A stretch of 64,000 bases of DNA from Ancistrus triradiatus (taxonomy: Eukaryota; Chordata; Actinopteri; Siluriformes; Loricariidae): the NCBI GenBank assembly GCA_025084515.1, contig JAJAGP010000017.1, positions 1,143,713-1,207,712 of the forward strand. The letters run 5' to 3'. Of this stretch, positions 36,001 to 51,000 are shown in pieces. Below the pieces are notes generated by a model. The model saw only the letters and a list, made by a program, of their open reading frames with translations. It was not told where the DNA came from and searched no databases. Position numbers and translations under genes: made by a program. Position 1 is the stretch's first letter; the number at the start of each line of letters is the position of its first letter.

Positions 36001-39000
36001 AACTACATGCCTTTGAAGACTACTGCATCAGTGTTTGTGTATATTTCTAAATATAATCAATGTACAATGGTGCCTTTCCAAAAAGCTATACAATGCTAGA
36101 TCTAGATCTCTAAATAAAGAGCCAGTGAGTATAATGTGCTTGATGACGATGGCAAATGATGATGCAGGTGGTGATGTGATTACACTCCATGCTATTAAAA
36201 ATGATGTTATGTCAAACCAAACCTGTGAGTCGTATGGAGATGGTGACAAAGGTCAAAAACAGTGACAAGCAACAAACAACATGCAGCACCCACTCAAGCA
36301 GGCACACACCGCTGTGTGTAATCTTCACACTCAAACTTTTACACAAAGCAACCATTTAAAGCAACACTTCAGAAGCTCTTATTGAATGCAAGCCATCTGC
36401 CTTTTAAAGCTCACTTTGGCCGAATGTCACGCTGAACTCAACCTTCTGACTCTACCTTGCGTTTCTCCTCTTTGACCAGCTCCTCTTCTAGCTGTTGGAG
36501 CTGAGCAGCAGAGCTTTCACACAGTTGTCCGTAGGTGGCAGTCAGATCGTCCAGCTGTGACTTCACTTGGGCACGTTCTTCAGGGGACAATCTATGGATG
36601 TCAATATCAGATGTGTGGGTATGTTTGTGAGAATCTGTGTGGTTGGCTATCTGGACACATATCCGAAAATATTTATCTTAAGGCTGTCAACGTTGGCACG
36701 ATTCTATTTATTTTGACGCTGTTAATCGCACTTCCACTGCATTTACATTTACATTTACAGCATTTAGCATTCAGCCCTTATCCAGAGCGACTTACAATTG
36801 ATACAGTCTTACAATCTAAGCAATCGTGGGTTAAGGGCCTTGCTCAAGGACCCAACAGTCGCCGCGCTTGGCAGAGGTGGGATTTGAACCCTGGACCTTC
36901 TGGTCCATAGTCCAGTTCCTTACCTGCTAGGCTACCCACATGCAAGACATGCATGACTCTTAAGGACCAACAGTTATGGCTGTATCTGAAATCACAATTC
37001 CCTACAGACAACCCCAAATCAAACTTTGTTGTGATGATATGGAAAATACAAATAATAATAATAATAAATGCAGTGTTTCTTACATTTACTTTGACTTATA
37101 TTTCATCACAGACAGTATGAACAGTATGAAGTTACTTCATGTTTTATCTGGTCAACTTCATGTCATTTGTTAATAAACATCCAATCCTGCATTTCAGCCC
37201 TGCAACACATTGCAAAAAATTGTGATGGGGACATTTTAGGACTAGTAATGAGGTGAAGAAATTATTGAAGTGTTTAAAACACTATGGTTCTCAAAAAATG
37301 GAAGCGATTTGTGTATTTCGGTCCTAACTTTTTCTGATATTGCTTGTTTTGCACTGTCATGTTGAAAATGTATCGCATCCCTGAAAAAGATGTCGCCTTG
37401 AAGCTCATGTTGCTCTAAAATCACAACGCACTTTTCGCCATTAATATCGTCATCACAGAAGTGTAAATGACCTTTTGCAGTGACCCAACCCCATAGCATG
37501 AAAGACCCCGGACTTGATGCTGAAACACTATGAATATGAGTTTTCTTTTTAGGCTTGCGCCCTTGTCCTTACGGACCGAAGTTCCTCCAGCTTCCTTAAA
37601 TTCTTTAATATTATGCACTGTAGAGGAAGAAATATGCAAATCCCTTCCAATCTTTCTTTGGGATGCATTGCTTTTAAACACTTAAATATTTTATTCACGC
37701 ATAAGTTGACAAACTGGAGATCCTTTGCCCATCTTTGCTCCTCAAAGACTCACCAAATTATGATTACAGTCACTTTTGACATAACCTGTTTGAAGTCACA
37801 TTACTAGCCCTAAATTGTCCCTGTCCCAACTCTTTTGGAATGTGGTGCAGGTCTGAAATGCAGGAATGGACGATTATTAACCTAGTAATACAGAGCTTAT
37901 ATAAGGAACAACTGGAAAAGTAAACATTTTTGGACACTTCCTTAGAAGCCTGCTTGTTACTGTGTGACAGTAGATTCCTTCCCAAATACTCGGTGGCATG
38001 GCACAGTTGATAAGCTTGCACATGGTGTTTCTTATACAAGCACCTGATAAAATAGATATTTGCCATCATAAAGATATCGTTCTGGTAATCATGATGTCTT
38101 GGCAGGCCATCAATGAAGAAGTCGCAATGAAATGTTATGTTGCAGCAAGCGAGATAAGACATGATGAACATAATGTTATTGAATTATTAAAAAGGAATAA
38201 ATGCATTCCGTTGAAGCTCTACTCATATGGCTGTGTAGTGCTATTTTAACATAAAGCTATTTAGAGAATGTTAAAATGTGATTCATCACGATTAAAGCTT
38301 CAAAAACTTGCAATAACATGATTAAACAATCAGTCATCTGCCAAATAAAATACACCCTCTTTTTTCAACACTCACTTGTTGGCCTGTTTTGAAAGGAGGA
38401 AGACCTGTGTGTTCCTGATAGCTTCGGCAACCTCTTCTTTTTTGGCAGCCAACTGCTCACTGATTGCCTGAAAAGAGAAATACATAACCTTAAGGTTAAA
38501 TTCCTCACCCCTCCCAAGCTAACCACTGAATATTTCCAGTCAATGATGGCTACTAGGGGTGTAAGGATACACTCCTAGTAAATGCTCACAATTCGATTCA
38601 CGATACTGAGTCAGCGATTCGATTTTCCCACAATTATTGATTTTACATTTGACAAAAGATATTCCCTTTTTATTTCTGTAGTGTAAACATTGAACATTTT
38701 TCACTCTATACGTTTAATGAAGCTTTAGTCTTTGCAATTAAAAGTAATTGCTAAAAACATTAGGTGTAAAATTGTAAACAAAATGCCCTATTCTATTAGT
38801 GCAATACCTCTGTACAATACTTATTGCTAATGTGTGTTTGACTGACTTAATCTGTCTGTGTGAGTATCTTATTCTGGTTTTGGGTAGATTTGCACCAATC
38901 CTAATTTCATTGTATAATTGTACAATGACAATAAAGGCATTATCTTATCGTCACCATATCTTTAATAACCGGAGAAAAACATTCCTTTTTATTTCTGAAG

Positions 39001-42000
39001 AAGAACAATTCAAAAGTGAACTTTTCTTGCATAAAAATTTTAACAAAAAGAAACTTTAGTTGCCTAAAATTAAAGGAAATTAGGATTCTCACTGAGAACA
39101 GGATATGCACCTGAGTATGACTTTGCCATCCAGCGTTCAAAAACAGAATTGCATTAGATGGTGGCAAAAACAAGAACGTATAATCCAACTAGACGATGCA
39201 CTCTCCCACCCAACGATAGACACCGTCCCATTGTTGCATCGCGTCAATTACACCCCCAATGTCTACGGCCAAATGATTCAATGCTGAAGCTGCTATACCT
39301 GCTGTGCAGCAAGTGACGACTCAGCTGGTCCTGCAGCTCTTTCCTGGATCCCTTTAGCCCAGTCTAACAGATCAGAGACCTGATTCACATGGGCCTGTCT
39401 TTCCTCTTCAACTTGTTTCTGTAAAGGTTTTCATTACAGAATTAAAAACGGTCCTAGTGTGGTTTCATACAAAAACAGTGCTTCTTTTACATTCTATACC
39501 TCTTCCTCCTCGAGTCTTCTCAACGCATCACTGATGTACTTGACATGTTGTGTTGTCAAGGTGACCAGAGCTGTGTAGCGTGTCCGCAAGTCCATGAACT
39601 GGAAAATCACAAGGATGTAGCATTACAGAATGCTGCAAGAATCGAATACAGAAAACAGGAATTTCTGCCTTCTGTATGCCCCTTATCCTTTCGTACCTCT
39701 TGCGTTATGGCGTCCGATGACGAGTGCATCCTCCTACGCTTCACCGGAGACTTTTGGGTCGATTCCACAAACGCTCTAAACGTCATGAGCTGCAGTTCAT
39801 AGTCCTAACGGAAAATAGCGAGACATCGTGTGGTCAAAGACGAATAAAACACTAAAGCAGTGTTTCCCAAGCTTTTTGAGCCACGGCACATATTACACAT
39901 TAGACAAATCACAAGACACACCACCAAACAAAAATGTCACAAAAGTACATTTATTGAAATATAATGAAAAGCTAGTCTCAGTGTGAAACCTGGGCATGTT
40001 TAGTTGAACACAAAGCTGATATCTTACTGCCCTCTAGTGGAATACAATGTAATTGTTCTGCCTGTCACTACACGCCGCTCGCTTAGAGTACCAATCAGGA
40101 GAAATTGGATAATCTTCCATGCCACACCTGATGATTTCTTGCGGCACAGTGGTTGGGAAAGGCTGCACTAAAAGCATTTGTGAGATAATGACATTTTTCA
40201 GTAAGTTTGTTCCACGGGTCCTACCAAAACTGTTTCGTTCCAAAGTGGAGAAAGGCCTTTCTGAACGAGTGCTCACCTTAACAGCAGTGCAGTAGTGCTT
40301 AGAATGCTTCTGGCACTCATCCAGTTTGACTTGGTTCTGCTCAATCTCAGCCACCAGTGCCTGCAGGGGAACAGTTCACAGAGAAGCTCAAAGACCTGGA
40401 GCACAAGCTACCGTAGCATGGCACAAACAGCTGGCATGTATACAGACTTTATGCCAAGGAATGGTAGAGCAGGGTTGGCAGGAAATATGGCGAAAGATGA
40501 TGTTCTAAATTCTATTTAGCAGAATTTATTTGTATTTATTTTTTATAAATACAAATAAATAAGTGCAGGTACTCCCCATTTTACAATGGCCCCACCTACA
40601 ATATTTTGACTTTATGATGAGGATCCGATAAACATAAATAAACATTCAGTTGAAACCGTACGCTGAATTTAGAATTTTCCCCAGTAAGCGGTACGCAATA
40701 TGATCGATCTCTCTCTCTCTCTCTCGTGCTGAATGAGAAGTGCATGACGTAGGGAACCACTTGGTGGGAGTGATGAGCACTGGAAAATGTAGTGAGGGAA
40801 CGCCATGGTCATGCAATAATCATTATTAGTTTTTTACTTTCAATACACTATTCAATTAATGACATGAGATATTACGTACTTTATTATAAAATAAGCTTTA
40901 TGTTAATGCCTTTACCCGATTGTACCAACACAATTAATAATAATAATAATTCATCCATGCTACACAAATTATTCCAGGTTAAACCCCTGTAGAGCTTGCA
41001 TTCCTAATGAAGCACTAGCTGAACCAACTAAAATGATCGATCCTGGGGCCAACAGAAGGCCTGGTGTTGAAAGTGCTCATGATGGGTTATACTGCTTAAT
41101 GCTTACAGTACTGTGCAAAAGTCTTAGACCACCATTAGATTTGTTGTTTTAGCAATGGTAAAACAACAGTTACTGTCGACAATTAGACCCAAAATTTTCA
41201 AACATGGATTCGTCACCCAATAATACTCTTTTGTACAGATCTTCATTCCAATCTTTATGAGTTTTAGCATATCTTAGCCTTATGTTCCCCTTTTGAAAAA
41301 GTGTTTTATTTTTGGCTGCTACCCTTACAGAAATACCATTCCTAATCAAGCTAGAAGTAGAAGGGTTAACTTTACATTTACAGCATTTAGCAGACGCCCT
41401 TATCCAGAGCGACTTACAATTGATACAATCTTACAATCCAAGCCATTGTGGGTTAAGGACCCAACAGTGGCAGCTTGGCACAGATGGGATTTGAGCCCTG
41501 GACCTTCTGGTCCATAGTCCAGTACCTTTCCCTGTTAGGCTTCCACAGTCCCACAAAATAGACTTTACAATTTCTTTTTCACTTTTCATACATAAGAACA
41601 TTTTTCATGTCCGCTTTACAGTTCCTAAATCTAGAATTCCACATCTGTTTACATTTACAGCATTTAGCAGACGCCCTTATCCAGAGCGACTTACAATTGG
41701 TACAATCTTACAATCCAAGCCATTGTGGGTTAAGGGCCTTGCTCAAGGACCAACAGTGGCAGCTTGGCAGATGTGGGATTTGAACCCTGGGCCTTCTGGT
41801 CCATAGTTCAGTACCTTAACCACTAGGCCACCAGTCCCACAACTTGGCATCCTGATGTCAGATTCTGCTATTGTGCAAGTGTACAGGGAAGTCACACTAA
41901 ATACTTATATAGGCCAGTGCAGTCTATAGAAGTTGTTTTATTTCTGATTTTTTTAACACTGCATACAAATTCCCTGCATACAATTTTTTTGTATTGACTG

Positions 42001-45000
42001 GTTGTAATCTAATAAAGAGAGTGATAAATAATTACATACTGTCATTATCATTCCTATTGCTAAAACAATGTTATATCTATAATATTGTATCTAATTTAAT
42101 GCTGGCCTACGACTTTTCCACAGTACCACACATCATTGTAATCAGTGTAGTGCTTAATAGGTAAAGTCACATAAACTGAATAAGACCAGAAACAAAAAGC
42201 AAGGTTTTCGCTCTTGCTCGTACCGGTGGCAGTGTGTGTGCACCTGTAAAGTTGTGACCTACTGTTTGCTGGGCCAGTTGCTCAGACAGTGCTCTGCTGT
42301 CTGTTTGTTCAGGCTGGGTGTTCTCCTGTTTCTCTGTGGTCTCTTCGATCCAGCGGATGAGGCCAGAGTGACACTGTCTGTACTGCTGCAGCACTGAGCC
42401 CAGCATCTCCAGATCAGCTTGCCTAGAGGAAACACATTGAAATGTTAATGTTGCTAAGTAAAATGAAGTAGAGTAAGGCAGGTTAAGTCAACAAAAACAG
42501 AGGTGATGCATTAAGTTTATGCTGCTTTCAAAAAAATGTCCAAAGACACCATTATCCACCTGAAACACAACGCAGTTCTAAAGCATTTCTTCCAAATGCA
42601 GCACTCACATTAGCTGGTTAGTTATCGTAACCCACTTTTGTATTTGTGTTACGAAAGTTTCTGAAGTTTCATTATATTAGTTCAAGATTTAATTAATTAA
42701 CCTACCACCAAAGATATGCACCATTTTATGACTGCAGTACATTTGTGAAACAGGTCATCAACCAAACAATACCATAGTCACAGTCTTTTTGGGCTACTGT
42801 AATGTCAATATTCACAAAGAAACTGCGTGCAAACGATACGTAAATGCATCGTATATTTGCGAAAACACAAGCAACTGATGAGTGATTGAAACGACTGATA
42901 CTTGCATTTATGACAGCATTGAGATGTTCATAAAATCTGGTATTGCATTTTTCTTCTCTCTGCATTCCCTTAGTTACCCTCCTCAAACAACAGATATCTC
43001 ACCGTGTCTCCATTTGCCTGCGCACTCCATTCCACCTCTCTGCGAGCTGCTGCGCTTTCTCCTGATAGCGCTCCAGCTCAGGACTGCGCTCCGAATGCAG
43101 CTGGCTGAGCTGAGTTCCTGCCTCGCGCACCTGCTGCACCTCCGAGCTCAGAGACTGGAAAACGCGATCCTGCTCCTGCAGCTCTGAATGCCACTTCTGT
43201 CAAATCGGATTAAAGTAAGAAAGGGGGTGAGGATAAGGGACAGCTGGAGGACTGATGAGTGTTCGTGTATGTTGTGTGACTCACCTTCATCTGTTCTCTT
43301 AAGGCCTGAATGGCTTCAGTGTCCGCAGGAACAATGTCCTCCTCGCTCAGTCGTCCCTCGTACTTCTTTACCTGGCTCTCAGCAGCCTGTAAGCTTTTCA
43401 TCAGCACGTCTACTGTTTTCAACCTGAGAGGAACAGTTCAGTTTATGTCTGGTTAATATTGTGAAATTACACGCTATACTGCTGATGTACATATGATGCT
43501 ATACTGACTGATTCACTAGAAGACCAACAAGGAACTTTCTGTCCATACTATGCATAATTACCACCTTATGTTATGTTGGAACTACCCTTTGTTGTCCAAG
43601 TAGGTAAACACTATCAAGGTCTGCTCTTCACAACACATGTTCGTGGAAGTGTATCACGGCACGAACAAAGGAGATTTCCTGAGGACCTCAGAAAAAGAGT
43701 TGTTGATGCTCATCAGGCTGGAAAAGGTTACAAAACCATCTCTAAAGAGTTTGGACTCCAATCCAGAGTCAGACAGATGTGTACAAATGGAAAGACCATT
43801 GTTACCCTCCCCAGGAGTGGTCGACCAACAAAGATCACTCCAAGAGCAAGGCGTGTAATAGTTGGCGAGGTCACAAAGAACCCCAGGGTAACTTCTAAGC
43901 AATTGAAGGCCTCTCTCATTTGGCTAATGTTAATGTTCATGAGTACACCATCAGAACACCACTGAACAACAATGGTGTGCATGGCAGGGTTGCAAAGAGA
44001 AAGCCACTGCTCTCCAAAAAGAACATTGCTGCTCGTCTGCAGTTTGCTAAAGATCACGTGGACAAGCCAGAAGGCTATTGGAAGAATGTTTTGTTGAAAG
44101 ATGAAGACAAAATAGAACCTTTTGGTTTGAAAGAAAAGCATTATGTTTGGAGAAAGGGAAACACTCCAGCATTCCAGCACAAGAACCTTATCCCATCTGT
44201 GAAACATAGTGGGTGTAGTGTCATGGTTTGGGCCTGTTTTGCTGCATCTGGGCCAGGACGGCTTGCCATCATTGATGGAACAATGAATTCTGAATTATAT
44301 CAGAGAATTCTAAAGGAAAAGGACAGGACATCTGTTCATGAACTGAATCTCAAGAGAAGGTGGGTCATGCAGCAAGACAACGACCCTAAGCCAAAGAATG
44401 TCGTTCTACCAAAGAATGGTTAAAGAAGAATAAAGGTAATGTTTTATAATGGCCAAGTCAAAGTCCTGACCTTAATCCAATCGAAATATTGTGGAAGGAC
44501 CTGAAGTGAGCAGTTAATGTGAGGAAACCCACCAACATCCCAGAGCTGAAGCTGTTCTGTACGGAGGAATGGGCTAAAATTCCTCCAAGCTGGTGTGCAG
44601 GACTGATCAACAGTTACAGGAAACGTTTAGTAGCAGTTATTGCTGCACAGGGGGGTCACACCAGATACTGAGAGCAAAGGTTCACTTAGTTTTGCCACTC
44701 ACTAATATGTAATATTGGATCATTTTCCTCAATAAATAAATGACCAAGTATAATATTTTTGTCTCATTTGTTTAACTGGGTTCTCTTTATCTACTTTTAA
44801 AACTTGTGTGAAAATCTGATGATGTTTTATGTCATATTTATGCAGAAATATGGAAAATTCTAGAGTCTTCACAAACTTTCAAGCACCACTGTAGATGCAC
44901 TACTAGTTAGTAACTAGTTACTACTTGGTGTGTTCATATATCCTTGTGTCTGTTGGGAATGTAGCCACTGATGCAACGATAAATAAAACTAATAAACAAA

Positions 45001-48000
45001 CACAAACATATGTGGGTGTATGTACTGACTTGTGCAGATAGACAGAGGAAAGTGAGTTGAGTCTCTCTATTTTCTCCACAGCCAGATTGAGTTCAGATCG
45101 AAGCACAGGCACACTGGTGGAGGTAGGCTTCTCCTCAAAGAAGCTCACACAACGACGGGACACATCACCCAGATCTGACTGTAGATTTTTCAGATGTCGC
45201 TGCAGCTTCTGCACAATAATAGCAGCCACATAAACGTTATAATCACTACTGACCAACGGCATTGCAATAACACCGTGCATGTGAGGGAAAAAATAAATAA
45301 ATAAAATAATCAGTAAAACAACACCTGACCAGTGGTCAGTTGCACCGGCTGTGTGTAAGTTCAAACGTACGCTAGCTGTAACATAAGCCATTGACTGTCC
45401 ATTTTCCTTTTTCTATGCATTATATTATATTCCTTGTTAGATAGTTTAATATATTAGAAGGGGTAGAAATTTGGACTTGTTTATGAATATTCGCAGACTT
45501 CATGGCGGTAAAAACAGGCCTTGGTAACAGAACACTAATAAGGATTAGAGCTGGTGAAAAACAGCTTTGGGCCAAATTGTTTTGTTAAGCAGGAACTTTT
45601 TGACGCTGTCATGGTTTGCTAATGATAGAGCGTTGATGACAGGGATACAATGCGTTCAGCAAAATAGCATTTCAGAATATAATATTTTTAAGTTGTTGCT
45701 TTTTAAATGATTATTTAAATTGGGTTTTATACATGTCAATGTCTAATCTAGTTAATTAGTGTCTAATCAACATGAGATTCAATCATTTGTAGTTTGCTTG
45801 GTGAACAAAATAGATTTAAAGCTACCAATACGATTTTGTCCTTACTGAAAACGTTTGAGAGCCAATGTTTTTGTTAACATCTGAATTACATTGTTGATGT
45901 TGTGCGACAAGAACAAAATTGGCTGTTGTGTTTTTTTTATTGTTTTCATCCAAATTTGTTTTTCACCAGTGTTGGAGCCTAAAGGATGTTTTTCAACCTT
46001 AAGAGTGTTATTTGTTATTACTATCTGATTTAAAAGTGTTCACCAAGATATTGTGAAGAACCCAAACTAAAATTTGTATTAAGACTCGCATTTAATGTCC
46101 TTGTATGTGGAAATGACAGGGGTTACAGTGACCTGTGCAGAGGCATAAAATATTAATTATGTTTTAGGGTACACTACAGCAAACAGCAAAACAGATGTAT
46201 AGGTAAATGAGTAAAATTGGGGTTTGTATTTATATAGTGTGTCATAGAATAAAATGTTTAAGACCTAAGGGTGGGATAGTGTGACAAGGTTAGTTCAGTG
46301 GGGCCCTTACATGGATAACACAGTGGGGCTAAAAAGTATTTAGTCAGCCATTGATTGCGCAAGTTCTCCTACTTAGAAAGATGAGAGAGGTCTGTAATTT
46401 TCATCATAGGTACACTTCAACTATGAGAGACAAGATGAGGAAAAAAAAAAACGATCCAGGAAATCACACTGTATGATTTTTAAACAATTTAATTGTAAAT
46501 TATGGTTGAAAATAAATATTTCGTCAATAACAAAAGTTCAACTCAATACTTTGTAACATAACCTTTGTTAGCAATGACAGAGGTCAAACGTTTTATGCAA
46601 GTCTTTGCCAGGTTGGCACACACTGTAGCTGGTATTTTGGCCCATTCCTCCATGCAGATCTCCTTTAGAGCAGTGATGTTTTGGGGCAACACAAACTTTC
46701 AAATCCCTCCACAAGTTTTCTATGGGGCTGAGGTCTGGAGGCTGGCTAGGTCACTCCAGGACCTTGAAATGCTTTTTATGGAGCTACTCCTTCGTTGCCC
46801 GAGAGGTGTGTTTGGGATCATTGTCATGCTGGAAGACCCAGCCATGTTCCATCTTCAATGCTCTCACTGATGGAAGGAGGTTTTGGCTTAAAATCTCACG
46901 ATCATTCTTCCCTTAACACAGATCAGTCCTCCTGTCCCCTTTGCAGAAAAACAGCCCCAAAGCATGATGTTTCCACCCCCATGCTTCACAGTAGGTATGG
47001 TGTTCTTGGAATGCAACTCAGAATTCTTCTTCCTCCAAACATGACGAATTGCGTTTTTACCAAAAAGTTCTATTTTGGTTTCATCTGACCACATGATATT
47101 CTCCCAATCCTCTTCTGGATCATCCATATGCTCTCTGGCAAACTTCAGACGAGCCTGGACATGTACTGGTTTAAGCAGGGGGACATGCCTGGCACTGCAG
47201 TATCTGAGTCCCTCTCGGAGTAGTGTGTTACTGATGGTAGCCTTTGTTACATTGTTCCCAGCTCTCTGCAGGCCATTCATCAGGTCCCTCTGTGTAGTTC
47301 TGGGATTTTTGCTCACCATTCTCATGATTATTTTGACCCCACGGGATGAGATCTTGCATGGGGCGCCCCAGATTGAGGGAGATTATCAGTGGTCTTGTAT
47401 GTCTTCCATTTTCTTACAGTTGCTCCCACAGTTGATTTATTCACACCAACCTGCTTGCCTGTTGTAGATTCACTCTTCCCAGCCTGGTGCAGGTCTACAA
47501 TTTTCTTCCTGGTGTCCTTCCACAGCTCTTTGTTCTTGGCCATGGTTGAGTTTGGAGTCTGACTGTTTGAGGCTGTGGACAGGTGTCTTTTATACAGACA
47601 ACGAGGTCAAACGGGTGCCATTAATACAGGTAACGAGTGGAGGACAGAAGAGCTTCAGAAAGAGGAAGTTACACCTCTGTGAGAGCCAGAAATCTTGCTT
47701 TATTTTATTTAAAAAAATAAAAAAATAAAAAAAACACAATGTTTGAAATTTGTGCTGGGTGCCTTCCATGATTCCATGGCAGCGTGTTGGTTATTCATTT
47801 GTTGTGATCATCAGTCATACAGTGTGCATTAGTTAATTATTACTAGTAAGACAAATGCATCCAGTACAAAATTCTAATACTGACATTTAAATCCCTCCAT
47901 GGCCTTTCTCCACTGTATGTCCGCAAAATAATCCATCACTACACTCCTACGTTCCCTGTGTTCCACTGATTCCAACCTTCTCTCTGTCCCTAGGTTCAGG

Positions 48001-51000
48001 CTTTCCTCCATGAGTGGGAGATCCTTTGCTGTGGCAGCTCCCACCCTTAGGAACTCTCTTCCGCTGTCTGTTCGGTCTGCTTCTATCCTTCTGGAATTTA
48101 AATCACTTCTAAAAACTTTTGTTTTCGCCTTCTACTAATGTTTGATGTGTCTGCTTGCTTTGAACTGTGCGTCTCTGAGCGTCTATTGTGAACCATGTAT
48201 GTTGTATTTGTTGTTAAGCATCCTTGGATTCTGTGAAAGGCGCTATATACATTAAACTTATTAATATGAAGACACACGTGGATTTGTGGTGCGACTGGAT
48301 TTAGTAAAAGGATAGTTTAATACTAACTAGTGTTAACTAAGGACATAGTAGAGACTTAAAAACCTAAACCAAGCCGGTGCAACCCAGTGCAGAACAGGAA
48401 GCTGTCAGGCCTGTTACTGCTTACCTCTTGTTCTGCTATTTGCACAGCAGAGCCTTCTCCTGACTGACCACTAGGTGGCGGAGTCTGCATGCCAGTCATC
48501 AGCTTTAGCTCTGCCTCCTGCAGGTGAGACTTGATCTTCTGTAGCTCCTCGAGGTAAGAGCGCGACACCGACTCGTCCTTCTCGACTACAAAACAAGGGT
48601 CAGAGAGAGAATGGTTGTGTATCCTGACCTCGCCAAAAATCTAGCAACCAGCATGCAGCTCACGGCCTGTCACGCTACCTGTCTCGATGGACGTCTGCAG
48701 TGCTTGGCAGTGCTCGTGGCATTTCTGTGTTGCCCTCTCAAGCTCCCGTCTCTCAGTCGGTGTAAAGAGTGCACTCTCACGACTGTCTGCAAGAAAATCA
48801 GCCAAGTGGGCGTTCAGATGATCCAGGGCCTGTTGCCTGTCAGACGGAGACTGGACACGCATCTAAACACAGACGAAAAAAGGTTGGAGAGAGTGAAATC
48901 CTCTGAAGTGATCCATAGCTTAATAAAGTGAAGTTTAAAGCACTGACTGTGTCCAGGGTCCAGGAAGAGATGTTGCTGATATCCTTTTGCACATAGTGCC
49001 AAGACACCACACTCTTCATGTTCATATGCAGCTGGTGCCACAGAGACATTACGTTCTGATACATCTGCTCCGTTCTGCATACAGAAGACATGTGGAAAGT
49101 TTTATTAGCACACACCACGCCAGGCCATACCTTTCAGTAAAGTGCCAGCCAAAGATCAACCAGGTATATAATATAAAATTGCTTTTTGAAACACTCAATA
49201 TTCTATTGCACAGGTATGCGTCGCTTAGCATAGACAACACACGGTTCTTGCACAGCGAAATGCAGACCCAGTGCACCTACAGTGGGGCAAAAAGTATTTA
49301 GTCAGCCACTGATTGTGCAAGTTCTCCTACTTAGGAAGATGAGAGAGGTCTGTAATTTTCATCATAGGTACACTTCAACTATGAGAGATAAAATGAGGAA
49401 AAGAATCCAGGAAATCACATTGTATGATTTTTAAAGAATTTAATTGTAAATTATGGTGGAAAATAAGTATTTGGTCAATAACAAAAGTTCAACTCAATAC
49501 TCTGTAAAATAACCTTTGTTGGCAATGACAGAGGTCAAACATTTCCTGTAAGTCTTCAGCAGGTTGGCACACACTGTAGCTGGTATTTTGGCCCATTCCT
49601 CCATGCAGATCTCCTCTAGAGCAGTGATGTTTTGGGGCTGTCGCCGGGCAACCCAGGCTTTCAACTCCCTCCACAAATTTTCTATGGGGTTGAGGTCTGG
49701 AGACTGGCTAGGCCACTCCAGGACCTTGAAATGCTTTTACGAAGACCCAGCCACGTTCCATCTTCAATGCTCTCACTGATGGAAGGAGGTTTTGGCTTAA
49801 ACTCTCACGATACATGGCCCCATTCATTCTTCCCTTAACACGGATCAGTCGTCCTGTCCACTTTGCAGAAAAACAGCCTCAAAGCATGATGTTTCCACCC
49901 CCATGCTTCACAGCAGGTATGGTGCAACTCAGCATTCTTCTTCCTCCAAACACGGCGAGTTGAGTTTTTACCAAAAAGTTCTATTTTGGTTTCATCTGAC
50001 CACATGATATTCTCCCAATCCTCTTCTGGATCATCCATATGCTCTCTGGCAAACTTCAGACGGGTCTGGACATGTACTTGCTATTAAAAATCCTACAATT
50101 CGATTTCCTGGATTTCTTTTTCTCATTTTGTCTCTCATAGTTGAAGTGTACCTATGATGACAATTACAGACCTCTCTCATCTTCCTAAGTAGGAGAACTT
50201 GCACAATCAGTGGCTGGCTAAATACTTTTTTGCCCCACTGTAATTCACCTGAGCGCTAACACCTCATGCAGCATCTCATCTCGGGCGTATAAGGAGTATA
50301 ATACCAGCCTAACACTGTTCAGCATTCGGTGTGCTCACACTAACACCATGTTTTAAATGAACCTTTCAGTACCAGAGGCTATGCTGCTACGTGTCATTAC
50401 AGCTACTGAGCTACAACAGTTAACATACCTGGCAACGTAATACATGTTAGGTAGGCTAATGACCTCAATAATAAGGATAATTACGTCATCATACCACAGG
50501 CATACACTCACCGATCACTTCATTAGGTAACCCTACTTGTTTCTACAGTCATCGTCTATTTTATCAGTTCATAACATATAGCAGCACTTTGTAGTTCTAC
50601 ACTTACAGACCGTAGTTTGTTTCTCTACATACTTTGTTAGTCCAGTTACTCTGTTCTCTCATGACCAGAACCCCCACAGGACCACCACAGATTATACGCT
50701 GTAAAATGGAACTTCTAAGTTCTTATAACTGTACCCCCTTGTAGGGTCTTTTCTCAGACCATAGGAACCCTGAGTAATGCAAGTTTGCTGTGATTGGTCC
50801 AGACATAATGATGCAAGTGGATAATGATTCATCCAGACGCAACTGCCTTGTTGAGCTCAACCGCCAATTTTTAAAATCCATAAAACTCGGTAGCCACATA
50901 AACAACAGAGCTTCATGTTAAAAATGACCAAAATGGAGCGACAGTGAAGTCCAGGCTTTACTGGTTCTATATTCAACGGGGGAGGTACAATGTGATTGAG

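Larger units (their letters stand above)
41104..42125. mobile_element. nonautonomous DNA transposon, family M, copy 3, with two SINEs inside
   Basis: Left end TACAGTACTGTGCAAAAGTC and right end GACTTTTCCACAGTA. Two type 2 SINEs (41371 and 41648) inflate it to about 1 kb. Unlike copies 1 and 2 it is not inside a type 1 SINE. Confidence 0.7.

Noticed and set aside
45420..46320. A hidden macf1 exon in the large intron
   Set aside because: No open frame with AG/GT borders, and phases of the flanking exons already join without it.
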